This document shows positions 12,610-24,681 of a stretch of 64,000 bases of DNA, piece by piece; the first letter of the stretch is position 1; every line of letters begins with the position of its first letter. The position numbers were made by a program, and so were the translations under genes. This stretch comes from Austropuccinia psidii. Lineage: Eukaryota > Basidiomycota > Pucciniomycetes > Pucciniales > Sphaerophragmiaceae. The notes under the pieces are model-generated. The model did not search any database. It worked only from the letters and a program-made list of their open reading frames with translations, and was not told where the DNA came from. The stretch covers positions 2,798,501 to 2,862,500 of the forward strand of contig JALGQZ010000020.1 in assembly GCA_023105745.1 (NCBI GenBank), written 5' to 3'.

Positions 12610-14380
12610 TGTAAGGTGTGGATATGAAACTTTGATAAAATATCAAGTACTTTTCCTGTCCTCAAAATTTTTATAAGGTGAAATTATTCAAAAATAGTAA
12701 GAAATAGTATTTTTAAGAGAAAACACCCCAATTTTATTGTTTTTAACTTTATAAGTATAAAACAATAATATAATAAAAATGTATTGTTTTATCAACAATG
12801 AAGATTTATCCAAAAATACTCTACAAGAGATATTTAAGGCTACAAAAGAAATTTCTTCAAGCAAAATTTCAATTGGAATTAATTGAGAAAAGAACTGCAA
12901 GAAATGAATTAAAGAGAAAAGTCCTTAAAAAGATATTTAAAGAGAAAACACACCCAAAAGTGACCAGAGTGAATTTGGAAACAAAGTGACAAAGCTAACA
13001 GTGATGAAAGATGCTTTAATTCACTTTTAGGGTGGTTCAGGGGTAAAAATGATTATAATAATTTTTTCACGTGGCTACAAGGTTCAAAATGCTTAAAAAA
13101 GGGTGGTCGGAATCTTTTATTGATTGGCTTAACAGTGTTTAAACTAATCATAAAAGGAAAAGATTCTAACATGAAGAGAAAAGTGGGGCAAAGAAGACAT
13201 TCTTTTCTAGCCATCAATTTTCTTACTCAAAAAGTAGAATTTACTCTTGTCAGTCGTTAAAAACAGTCTGTCAACAGAAAAGCCAATTATGGAATAATTG
13301 AACCCTGGTTTAGACCAAAAAAAGGCTGGTTTAAGCCATTTTAGACCCTTAAATCAGCCATTACTATAGAAATACCTGGTCTAGAGCCTTCAAAACACGT
13401 TAGAATGTGTGTAAGAGGCATAGAAGCCAGTTAAAGCTGTTTTAACTTAAGGGTAGCTTTACCCTCTTGGCAGCAGTTAAAACTACCCTGGTTGGTATCA
13501 AAACCTCATCCTCAATTGAGTCACAGACTCTGTGACTCAATTACAGGCCAAAAGTAATAAAATTTTGCGTGGATTTTGACATCCCACGCCAGTCAGCAAG
13601 GATTTTGGGGGTCTAGCTCCCCCTTGGAGCTAGAGTGTCTTTCTCCCCCCCCCAGAATTAATCTTTCCAATTTATTTTTTCTTTAATTCCTTATCATGTA
13701 ATACAATTATAATTTACATATTTAATTCAATTGAGTTTCCAATTACACATCTGTAATAATTAATACCTCAAATGTAAATTAAAGTTCACTTATGTAATAC
13801 ATGCACATATTTTGACATTTCAATTGAAAATACTTCAATTCCTCATAACTTCTAAGCTAAACACAACACCTCAATTTTAACACAAAAATTGATGGTTAAC
13901 ACCACATGTGGTGTGAATTAAGTTAAGGTTTTGAGGATTTTCATACTTTTGTACAAAAAATACCAAAAACTTAATTTAAGCTTATTTAGAGTTGAGTTAC
14001 AGAAATTTTATCCAGAAGTGACCCCACTTTATTTTTTATGAGGAATCAAATGGTGTGATAATTTCTTTATGTTTATTTATTGGATAAAAATTTATAATAT
14101 ATTTTATATAACTTTTTACCAAAAATATTTTAATTTCATAATTTTTATTAAAAATTCATTTTTACTTAATTTTTACAAGTAAAAATGTATTTTCATAATT
14201 TTAAGTTTTATTGTAATTTTATTTTTAAATTATAATTAAATTTTAATTTTTGAATATAAATTTGTATTTATATTTCAATGCGCATTATTATAATATAAAT
14301 AAATTTATTTTATTTATATTTATATCTTAATTTATCATTTGTGGTCTTTTGGTTATATGAAAATACCTCTAAAGCTCACA
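12610..14380 (-). repeat. 5' LTR of gypsy element 1
   Basis: 1771 bases, TG...CA on the element strand, aligned throughout with 2672-4502. It starts (plus strand) TGTAAGGTGTGGATATG and ends CTCTAAAGCTCACA. It is about 60 bases shorter than the 3' LTR, with indels in the AT-rich middle. An open frame at 12798-12989 lies entirely in this LTR and looks fortuitous. Confidence 0.92.
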
Positions 14381-17300
14381 TGTATACATAGATGTCCTCT
14401 CTCCCTCATTTTCCAAAACTCATGGAACAAGCTCCCACATTTCAGGATCACAACAATTTTATAACTAGCAGGATATCCAGAGTAGTATTAGTGCTTTAAT
14501 TGTGAAAAATCTCAGTATCCTTTCTCATGATCTTACTATTTTTGGAGAATAGTATAGATGTAGTTAAGTTCTTATTATAATTTCTCAGTAGCTTAGTATT
14601 ATTTAAGAATAGTAGTAATTCTGTTGTGTAAAAGCTGATCATTATTGAAGAAAAACATTGAGAGTAATATTGAAGAAGTATTAAATAGTTATTTAATAAT
14701 AATTCTTAGTTTTAGATCTACTTTTATTTTTATTAGTATACTCATTATAATCAACATTAAATCAAAAAAATATTATTATTAAAATACCTGTGGTCCTGTT
14801 CTGAATCGCTTATTAAAATTAGTGAGCTTATATTTTTGAGAAAAATAACCTTAAGCTTTACTTTATATTCAAAGTATGCCTTTTAGAGAAAAAAAACCTT
14901 ATTATTCTCTATTTTATCAAAAATTGTAGTGTTACATCAGAGCTTTTACTATAGTTTTATTTATAGGTCTCATTTAGAGACTATTGATAGGTCTTCTCTA
15001 TTTATTAAAGCCACAAATCTTATTTTATTTTGGAATCCTCTGTAGGATTACTATTCAGTATTATTTTAAGGGGAGTACCAGGATTATACAACCCATGGTT
15101 ATTAGATAATTCTGCCATTCAAAACAGACTTACCAGTAATTTCCCCCTTAAGTTTCTGCCTTCTTTTATTCCACATTAAAAGGAGTTCCCACAACTTTTA
15201 TCATAGTTTGAATTTTTGTGAAGTACTTCATCCTTTCCAATAGGAAATATGAAATAAATAAATGAGCTTTGTTCTGTACATTATGGCTGCTTAAGCTTTC
15301 TATGATGGCAACTTTCCAGATTATCTGCTTTCAAGATATCAGGACAGACAAAGAACTACTTGGGTCTGAGGTATTTATTTTTGATAAATTGAATGCAAAA
15401 CCCAAATATCAGATTTAATTTCAGTGTAATTTGCCAATCGTGCTGCTTAATATCATCTCTGAGTAGATATCTTCATTAGATCTTTGGAAATTTTATATTT
15501 TGAAGCTTCAATTTTTTCTATTAGGTGTTTCTGGGTCTATATCAATAAATGAAAAAAGGTATATGATTTAACAGTAAGCAGGAATCTTTATTTAATATGA
15601 TTGTGAAATACATTGATCTTTGGAGAAATTTATGCTTATACAAATATTAAGAATGCTCAGTATCCTGTATAAATGATTGAGGATTTAGGAGCAAAGAAAC
15701 CAGTTTTGTGGTGACTCAAAATACAACACAGCTCATGAGTTTTGATATTTTGAAAGAGAGAAAATCAAATTCAGCATTTTGATGAAAAGATATTCAGTCT
15801 TTGGAACTCATGATTTTTCATATTAGAACCCCCTAATATAAAAATATTAACTTCAAATTCATAATGAATAATTTCTCCCTCTTCTTATCTGTAATATAGT
15901 TAACAAGAATTCAAAAATGCTTTTGAGACACAATTTGTTATAATTTCTTTAGGAAAAGAGAATTATGTAGCATATTATTTTGTGAAATTTTTGCTATTAA
16001 ATGGAAGATTTGAGCCATATTTCTTGCTCATAAATCTCCTTAAAATAGCCAATTTTTGAAAGTATCTTCTATCCTTGAGATATTCAAGTGCCATAGAATA
16101 TCATAATCTCCTTAAAAGAATATGAAAGCTTTCATCTACAATATCTGTGAAAATCATTATTATAGTCTATCTAGTTTCATACTTAGATAGAATTAACTAT
16201 CTAATATCTATAAAATTAATTAAAATTATTCATAATATTTTTGACAAACCTCAATGTGATTTTCATGCCAGATGATATTAGTTACAGATATAAGCCCCAA
16301 AGTCACAATCCCCAAATAATCATGATCAGTATCAATTCATTAAATTATTTATTTTTTGATTGAAAGCTTTTTGCATAGCTTACTAGAGATGGAGCCTGTC
16401 TTTTGAATGAATATATGTTGCATTTGTAATTCTTGAGAGATAATTTAGTGTTTAAAAAAGAGTAGCCTTAAAAATAAAAAACATTTGTATCTTCAATAAA
16501 TTAGTTTTTCTGGTGATTGAAAATATTGAAACCCATCTTCAATAGCTCTTGAGACTTCTTTCAATAGGCCTTCAAATTATGGAACTACTTAATTTCGGTG
16601 GGAAATATAAAAATTTTCTAAATAAAACTTCCACATATGCCAATAATTAACATTTGATCCCACTAAACTCCAACAATATATCAATTACTCCAAAATGGAT
16701 CTTTTTAAAAAATTCATGTTGTATATCATTTTCAAATGATTTTTTTCAGCTTGAAGCCATGTTTCATGTGAAGTTTTTTCCACTAATAGCAAGCATTTTT
16801 TAATTTCTAATGAAAAATATACACATTTATAAAAGAAAATATAATTCCATAATTAAGCTCTTGAGTAAAAGATAACTTGGCTAAGAAAATTTCAAATAAC
16901 TTCAAATTATTTATAAATGAATATTTGGGAAATTAATTTTATATGAGCTCATGTCAAAAATAAATCAAGTTTTTCAGAGATAATTTGAGTCTGACAGCTT
17001 CAATTATGTTATACCTTTAATCTCCCAATGCTTTATGCTTACCTCAGGTTTGGTTTGAATTTTAACTTCATGAGAAAATTCCAAATACTCTCATAGATCT
17101 CATAAATTGAATCTTATTTCCTATTTGTTTTATTAAGCTACATGAGATCAATTTTTGATCCAATAATCATATACCACTTTCTTTTGGAACAGGATTCTTT
17201 TTTAAGTATTATCCAGACAAGAAATTTTAAATTTTATTTTCTAAAAGTATCTTTTAAATTAAAATAGAATTATGGGGACTCTAAGAAATTCTTTGACAGT

Positions 17301-18502
17301 AAGAAGGAGCTAAACCTATCCAAAATCTTACTGTGTTTTCAAAATTAGTGAACATTGGATTTAACAGTATTTCCTAGTGATTATTTCATGATTTAAGAAT
17401 TTTTTTATTTTGATTAAACTATATTATTTGAGTGTAGAACTCATTAGAAATAAAATAAATAATCATTTTATATATGTAAAAGCATACATTGAAGCTTAAT
17501 TTTGGAAAAAACTATACTTAAATACTTCTATTAAATTAAACTACATGAAGGAAGCTTTTTATATTACTAAACAGGAAGAAATTCATTTCAAAACAAAAAT
17601 CAATTTAAATATATATAAAAAATAATATATTTTTTATCTTTATTTCTTCTGTAATATGTGAATATTGAAAGTTTCCCTGTGTTTCAAATGAAATCTTTCT
17701 TAGATTATTATAACAAAGAAGTTACATTTATCAATTTTTTTTTACTTGAAGATCCTCAAAACTTAATCTTAAAATAATTTCCCTCCTTGAAAGAGTTTCT
17801 TTCCATTTTGAGTTTTTTCTGGGTATTTGAGTCACATTTTATATTATTCTGAAAACAGGATCACCTCAAATTTGAGAATAAATTTTATGCAAACAATGGG
17901 GTATTCCTTGTTATTAAATACTTTTATGCTTGTGATATACAGCTTCAATAGTTTCTTTTTTTGGTTTAAAACTACACTGTTTAAGTTTTCATATCTTACT
18001 GATAAGAAATACACAGTTTTACATTATTCCTGGTACAGAGATTCTGAATTAAACTGTTCCACATGGAGATTGTTTGTACTGAGGTGAATTTTATAATTTA
18101 AATTAAAAGGTGAGAATAAAACTAATAAACAGCTCTTTTTAGAATTATCCAATATTAATTGAAATAACTAGGCTCTACCTTTTGAGTATTCCATAACATA
18201 TTGACAAAAATAAATATTCTTTCTTGGTTGAATATCAAGTGCATAAATTGATATTTTGAATTAAGGAAAAATTATTTTTCACTGTTCAATATTTAATCAG
18301 TAGAGATAGATTCTATATGCAAAGCCAAAATCAAAGCCTTCACAGAACAAAAAGGCTAATTTTTCTTTATAAAAACAAAACCCATTTTTTTAAGGCAAAG
18401 AATTAATATTATAAAGTTGGAAGAATATCATGTCAGAAATTTTTTATTATTCATTTTTTTTGAATAAATTTGAATTTATCTCCCTCAAATTTTAATTAAA
18501 AC
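14381..18502. other. AT-rich region without recognisable genes
   Basis: About 4.1 kb between LTRs, low complexity and stop-rich. Open frames such as 17827-18087 show no domain features. The only structure I can support is the dispersed repeat at 14925-15225. Confidence 0.55.
14925..15225 (+). repeat. Dispersed repeat, copy 1 (partner at 58530-58850)
   Basis: It aligns with the reverse complement of about 58530-58850. Shared blocks include TTCAGTATTATTTTAAGGGG (TTATTTAGAGGGG in the partner), ACCAGTAATTTCCCCC, GCCACAAATCT and AAAAGGAGTTCCCA. Identity is roughly three quarters by eye. The type of element is not identifiable. Confidence 0.7.
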
Positions 18503-19997
18503 TGTAAGGTTTGACTATGAAACAATAAGTAAATATTGCCAATATTTTACTTATAGCACCATGAGTTGCCTTATGAAATTAAATAATAAGATAAGAAATA
18601 ATTATTATAATTATGGTGTGAAATATTTATATTATTAAATAAATAAAATAATGTAAATTATATTATGGAAAAATAAGATGATAAGAATAAATATATTAAT
18701 ATTTTATAATTGATATATATATGGCACTTTAAAATTGTTACAAACAAATAATGAAGGCATAAGAAATTGTTATTTAATAATAAAAAACAATTATTAAAGT
18801 TATGAATGGATATGAATACTATTTATATTAATAAAAAAATTATTGAAAATAATAGTAAGGAGAAAATAACCTACTTTTAATACTTAATATGATCATTTTG
18901 AATAAATTTACTCCAAAAAAATGTAAATACAACTTATTTAAATTGTATTTACAACAAAAAATAAAATAAATTACAAATATTCTTATTTTTACGCGGAAAT
19001 AGAGATTTTAGAGAGAAATTTAACAAAAACAATTAAAAATTGATTTAATCATGTCAAAATTTGTGATTACAAGGATAATTAACTTGATTCTTCAAATATA
19101 TAATAGTTCTATATAAAAAGAATAAATATTTTACCTTTGGTTTTAATAATTTAATGTTTTTGTTGCATCTGAGGGGGAAATCAAGGTAAAAAGAGCTCTA
19201 TATATAGTAAAATACTCCCTCCTGGAGTCCAGAAGGCTTCTAGTATATTTTTACTGATTTTATCCACTGAAATGGATCAGTATTTTAAGGGTTAGTGATG
19301 ATTACATCATACTTAACCCATCTTATCTCATTATTATGCTATTATTTAGAGTTATCATTGTAACTCTGAGTTTTCTGACATCATAGGCTTGGCATAAGAC
19401 TAAAATTTGTGTATTTTATTAGTTTTAATCATAATAAGCTAGTATTTACCACTTATATCACTTATATGACTGTTAAACCTGAATTAAGATTACACTTTTG
19501 CCTGAATTTTGTCAAGTTATTAATTGAAAGTCATACCATGGCTTTGAACCAATTTCAATTGAGTACATGCATCATCTACCACCTGTATGGAGAATATTTA
19601 GTCCATTCAGTAAATATACACAACACTTCAATTTTAACATAATTTTTGTAATTTCATATAAACCTTATTCAATATTAAAATTAAGGGTAAAATTAAAAAA
19701 ATATAAAATTCATCAAAATTTATTAAGTGGTGAATGTATTGTAAGATTCTTAAATCTTCCAATAGAAATATAAATAGAAATTCTTGGTTATAACACCCAA
19801 TGGGTCTACCCTAGGTTATTTTCTTAGAATCCAAAAATAACATAATAATTATATCTTTGTTTATCCAAAACAATTTTACGGTCTTTTTCCTTTTTTGTTT
19901 CCAAACCAATCTAAAATTCAATTTTGTGAGTCAACCAAATGTCCAAAAGACTCTTTGTGGCTTTATGGGTATGTCATACATACCTCACAGGCCCACA
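18503..19997 (-). repeat. Solo LTR related to the gypsy family
   Basis: It starts (plus strand) TGTAAGGTTTGACTATGAAAC, which parallels TGTAAGGTGTGGATATGAAAC of the gypsy 1 LTRs. It ends TTTGTGGCTTTATGGGTATG...CACAGGCCCACA, which parallels their TTTGTGGTCTTTTGGGTATA...AGGCTCACA end. There is no pol or second LTR nearby, so it is probably a recombination product or a relic. The middle is diverged and no target duplication is visible (AAAAC versus TAATT). Confidence 0.6.
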
Positions 19998-22930
19998 TAA
20001 TTCCTCACTGATATGAGAAATAAATTTTTCTCAAGATTTTTCTTTTAAGAAATTCTTACAGTTTCTCTTCTTTAAATTTTCATTAATTTTTTCCAAGTAT
20101 TTTGTGAGTAAAAGAAGTTTTTATATATACCCAAAATATTGTAAAAATAAGAATTATTAGTAATAATTGGATAAAATTAAATAATAGTGTGTCTCAAAAC
20201 TCAAAATATTTGGCCATTAATCATTATCATTTTCCCAAAATAATAAAATGTTTCTTTAATCTCTTTAAATACTAAAACTTGGATGGTGTGCTTCCATGTA
20301 AAACAAAAAAATGATTATAAATTTTTTACTTATTTCACAGGCAAACTGGGAATTTTTAATTGTGTTATTTTTATGTTTTAGATGCTCTAGTATGTCTTCA
20401 TTAGAATTAAATATTTAAAAATAAATTTAGTACAAAGAAAAATTCAAAAAATCATTCAAAGAAAACATACTTTTATAGAATAATAGTCCAGCTAATATAT
20501 ATTCTTTAATATTATATTGAAGAGAAAGAATATTTATAGAAGCTTTCACTAAAATATTAATTCTAGGTCTTTTATGATCAGATCCTGGAGCAAACACATG
20601 AAATGGATATTAAAATTTCCTTTCTTAATTCAAATTACATTCATCAAGAGAAAATATTCAGAGCCTTGAGGAAGTTTTTGAGGTTAAAACATGATCTCAA
20701 CCTGACAAGAAAGTCACTTTAAAATGATCATTCATATAAATCAGCTTCCACATAGACATATTTGGATCAATTTTTGGATTATTAAAATTTATTAAATTGA
20801 TATTGAAATCTTTGTAAGAGCTGGAACTCTGGCTTATACTAGCTTAAGCTTTCAAACATAAATTTAGATATTCGTGAATATTGTAAATTTGGTGTAGATA
20901 TTCTCAAAAAAACATTAAATATCTAGCTGGATATGTACATCCAAAATATAGAATTTTTCTGAATAAGTCAAAATTTCCTTTATTTGAAATTTTGAAATTT
21001 ACAAATAGCCTTACTTATTTGGTAAATCCTTTTTAATATTACACACTTACTAGCTTAAATGATATTCTAAATCCCAAGTTATTATCACACTGTTTCCTTT
21101 AAAAAGTGAAATTTATTAATAGTTTATACTTAAGTCTGATCAATAATCCTTTTTAATTTTGAAGATATTTTTTGAATAAGCTCTATATTAATGAAAATAT
21201 AAATTGAAATTCCTAAAACTGTAATAATCAAGTCAAATATTTACACAATTTTAATTACTGAATTTGATCTTATTTTGAAGATGGATATATAATTATCCTC
21301 ATTCACCCAGTCTTGCATATACACTTGAAGGTGAAATTCATATTTTCAACTTGACAATAAATGGGTGAAACTAAATGCTATTACTATTCTCATTAGTATT
21401 TCAGCTACCATTGCTTCATTACTTTTTTCTTATCAAATATTTATTTTTTAAATGCACAAATAATCTCTCAAATTACCTTTAAAAATATTTTAAAGGTTTA
21501 ATTAGAGTATAAGTGAGTTATTCATTGAATTATTAAGGTTTTTCTCTAGGATTTTTGGTTTCCTTCAAGAATTTATAATAATTACTTTTGCAAAGGATAA
21601 TTACAAATCAAAATAGTTCTATATTATTTTTATAAGTTTAAACTTTTACTTTTATAATCACTACTAGCAAAAATTCTCTCTTAATGGAAATTATTTGTAA
21701 AATATCAGATATTTTTTACCATACTTCCACAAAACCAGAACATCCTTCAAGTCACCCAGATATCATACATTTTTTATCATTACCTCAAATTAAGAAAAAA
21801 AGCAGCTCTAATGAAAATTTTAAAAATTTATCACATGAAGGAATGAATAAAAAGGTATATGAACTGTATTTCCAAAGAGTCAATCCTTTTAGATCATATC
21901 TTAATAAGTCTAGTCTTATAATTAATTTTCTGTCTTGTGTTCCTTCATTATATAACTATAGAAATCAAAAAATCATGTCAAATAATTCTATCACAATAAT
22001 GATTTTAGCTATAAATCCATTTTGATATGCATACACAAGGACTATCTTTAAAAAAGTAAATTTAAAACTCTCATTAAATTTTCATTCAAAATTATTTACC
22101 TTTTCATAAATAAATTTAATTTTAAATTCAGTTTTCAAATTAAATAAATATTTTGTAATTATGGTGGATCATCTTCCTAATTTAAATCAAGCTATTCATC
22201 ACCTATTTTGGCTCATTCCGTGTAAGAAAAATATATTACTACCCATTTTACAATGCTTTTTACCTAATCATCCCTCTGCATTAATTTTCTAATTTTCCTT
22301 TTAGAGCTTTAATATTATTCTGAGTAAAAGGCCTTTATCTTTCTAGAAAAATATTAAAGATTTCATTTTCACCATTTCTCCTCACAGTTCATTCATGTGA
22401 TTGTATTATCCAAGAGGAACTTTTATAAGCTGAATATAAGTAAAGATACTTGGATTTTGAGAAGAACCTATGAGGAAAGGTTGTAATTTTCATATGCTTA
22501 TAGATAATCTTATCATAAAGGGCTCCTTCAGATCCACTATGAAGTCTTATTCAAAACTTGTTGATCTCACATGCCTATTGTATTAGCGTTCTTCATCCAC
22601 AGATGTAATATTGACTTTATATATTAACCCAAAGTTTCTGAAAATATTTCAAATTAAATCTTACTGTTTTTTACAATGAAAATATGCCTTCTTTATTTGA
22701 TTGTTATTTTAGATAATATTATCAAATTATCATCAATAAATCCAGCACAAACTGGAAACCCTTCATCTTTAATTACTTCATAAAATGAGATTCTTTGTTT
22801 TGAATTTGGTCAATTGATTCAGGTTTCATCAAGCTTCAATAATAATTAAATCAAACATTTTTTATACTAAAAAATTTCTCAATTTCTGCTTCTAAATATT
22901 CTTCCAATTTCCTTCAAAAAATCCTCATTA
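19998..22930. other. AT-rich region without recognisable genes
   Basis: 2.9 kb of stop-rich AT sequence. The open frame at 21684-22025 shows no family signature. A MITE-like repeat lies at about 20189-20365. Confidence 0.5.
20189..20365 (+). repeat. MITE-like repeat, diverged copy
   Basis: GTGTCTCAAAACTCAAAATA at its left and GCTTCCATGTAAAACAAAAA in its centre correspond, in order and spacing, to GTGTCTTAAACCTCAAAATC and CCTTCCATGTGAACCAAAAA at 31784-31988. The right arm is too decayed to show a clean inverted repeat. Confidence 0.45.
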
Positions 22931-23110
22931 GGGGGTGTCAAAGTTACCAAATCCCACACTCAAAATCATGAGTTTTTTTTTGCCAAAATCCCGCATTAAC
23001 TTTTTGGGATTTCAGAAATCCCACACCTCAAGAGGTGTGGTATTTTAAGGTACAAAAACCCAGGTTTTTTGGTACCAAATCCCATGCTTAAATACTAAAA
23101 TCCCACCTTT
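22931..23110. repeat. Harbinger left subterminal region with AATCCC repeats and palindromes
   Basis: Five AAATCCC-type motifs occur within 180 bases (CCAAATCCCACA, AAAATCCCGCA, GAAATCCCACACC, CCAAATCCCATG, AAAATCCCACC). A perfect palindrome CCACACCTC-AA-GAGGTGTGG lies at 23021-23040, followed by an imperfect GGTAC...GGTACC hairpin. The same motifs recur at the right end (30834-30994), so they are probable transposase binding sites. Confidence 0.7.
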
Positions 23111-23183
23111 AGCTTCCCATAAAGGCACATGTCTAAAACACACAACTCAGTAAGTGCATGTTAAATTGCATATAACTTTACTT

Positions 23184-23340
23184 CTCTTGCATAAAATCTG
23201 AATACACTCATCAATTATTAAAGTATTTGATTCTAAATTGCATTTAATACAGGCCTTTTTCTCTTGCATAAAATCTAAATACACTCATCATTTAATAAAG
23301 GATTTGATTCTAAATTACATTTAATACAGGCCTTTTCTTT
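23184..23340. repeat. Tandem duplication (87-base unit) upstream of Harbinger transposase
   Basis: CTCTTGCATAAAATCT begins at 23184 and again at 23271. Each unit ends in TTTAATACAGGCCTTTT. The second unit has a small deletion. Copy A (720-800) carries a single unit, so the duplication is specific to copy B. It lies just before the transposase ATG at 23348. Confidence 0.85.
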
Positions 23341-23347
23341 GTTTACC

Positions 23348-24594
23348 ATGCCCAAAGCATCAAAAAGGCTACCTTTACTTCAGACGTTAAACTCACTGCA
23401 GCTCATTGATGCACTCAACTTGGATAGTGATTCTTATATCCAGGAAGATATAATCTTATTAGATATAATCACCTCACAAAGATACATCAATCCTCATAGA
23501 AGATATCCATCACATTACATGTATACGATGAATGATTTACAAACATTATCATCTGAAAAGTTTTGACAACTATGTAGGACCACACATGAATCATTTGAAA
23601 AATTTGTTGCACAAATTCAAGCTGATAAAATCTTTCAAAACTCATCACAAAACAAACAACGCAATCCTGCCATCCAATTGGCTGTGGCATTATCAAGGCT
23701 AGGATCAAATGGCAATGGGGCCGCTTTGGGAAAGATTGGAATGTTGTTTGGAATTAGCCATGGGGCTATTGTGTTGTACACTCAAAGAGTCATCCAGATA
23801 CCAATGAATCTGAAGCGCAAAGTGATTGTGTGGCCAACAATAGAACAACGAAGAGAGATGTCTCAAGTTATGCAAGCAGAAGGCTTCCCTGGGTGCATTG
23901 GGTTTATTGATGGGAGTCTCATACCATTATCACAACGTCCTCCCAGTGATGGTGAAGCCTATTTTGATCTCAAAAAAAGGTAAGCTGTTGAATAATTATT
24001 CTTTATTTCAATCTTACTGATGGTTCATATATAAGGTATTCTATATCAATACAACTGGTTTTCAATATCAACAAACAGTTCACTGCTCTACATGTTGGTT
24101 GTACTGGGTCACTTCATGATTTGAATGTCTATCAACATATAAAAATAGCACAAACACCTCAAGAGTTTTATGAAAAAGATCAGTACTTACTTGCTGATTC
24201 GGCATATGCAAGCTCTCCTTGGATTGTTCCAGCATATAAGGGAGTTGTAGCACAGAATGAAGACAACCGTTCTTTCAATTACTGTCTAGCAAAATCAAGG
24301 GTCAGAATAGAGCATGCAATTGGAATTTTGTAGGGGCGGTGGTTTTCTCTAAGGTAAATTCAAAATCAAATGAGGGATGCTCATGAAATTCAATATTCTG
24401 TTAGTTAGGTTGTTTCTTGCACAATTTTACATAATATGTTAGCACAAATTGGTGATGAATGGTTTGATCTATATGAGGATGATGATCCACCACATGCAGA
24501 AAATCTGGCCAACAACAACATTGGGGAAGATGTGGTAAATATGCGTGAAAAAATTAAACCAATCACTTTGGCATGGAAAAATAGTCAATTGTAA
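23348..24594 (+). pseudogene. PIF/Harbinger DDE transposase, copy B
   Basis: Two exons: 23348-23979 and 24036-24594, joined across a 56-base GT-AG intron with frame maintained (397 codons in total including stops). All three catalytic acids are visible: Asp in GFIDGSLIPL, Asp in LADSAYASSP and Glu in VRIEHAIGIL. This is the DDE_Tnp_4 arrangement of Harbinger transposases, which excise and insert the element at its inverted repeats. The frame is broken by TGA at 23564, by TAG at 24331-24333 after the third motif, and by two further stops (TAA at about 24353, TAG at about 24407) in the C-terminal part. It ends at TAA 24592-24594 after an acidic region. Upstream it has the 87-base tandem duplication. 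Inactive. Confidence 0.92.
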
Positions 24595-24681
24595 ATTTCA
24601 TCAGGACCATTGATTTATGTACATAATACAATGGCATACAATGGAGTGGAGATGTTATTCATAAAATAAAACTATTTACAA

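Larger units (their letters stand above)
2672..14380 (-). mobile_element. Ty3/gypsy LTR retrotransposon 1, complete but inactive (11.7 kb)
   Basis: Two direct LTRs (2672-4502 and 12610-14380) flank gag, protease, reverse transcriptase, RNase H, integrase and a chromodomain-like tail, in that order on the minus strand. This is the Ty3/gypsy (Metaviridae-type) order. A primer binding site adjoins the 5' LTR and a polypurine tract adjoins the 3' LTR. Internal stops and frameshifts occur in gag and pol, and there is a 1693-base internal tandem duplication. The 5-base flanks outside the two LTRs (AGCTC and TGTAT) do not match, so no target-site duplication is visible. The LTRs differ by several percent by eye, which indicates an old insertion. 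The pol resembles the abundant gypsy family of Austropuccinia psidii (recalled, not searched). Confidence 0.93.

Noticed and set aside
12798..12989. Basic 63-codon frame in the 5' LTR
   Set aside because: It lies entirely within the LTR. The 3' LTR carries the same region with breaks and there is no known LTR-encoded product of this kind in the family.
17827..18087. 86-codon frame
   Set aside because: AT-driven, Phe/Tyr/Leu-rich translation without domain, start context or intron signals.
21684..22025. 113-codon frame
   Set aside because: Sits in stop-rich AT DNA. The translation shows no conserved motif and I found no flanking exons.
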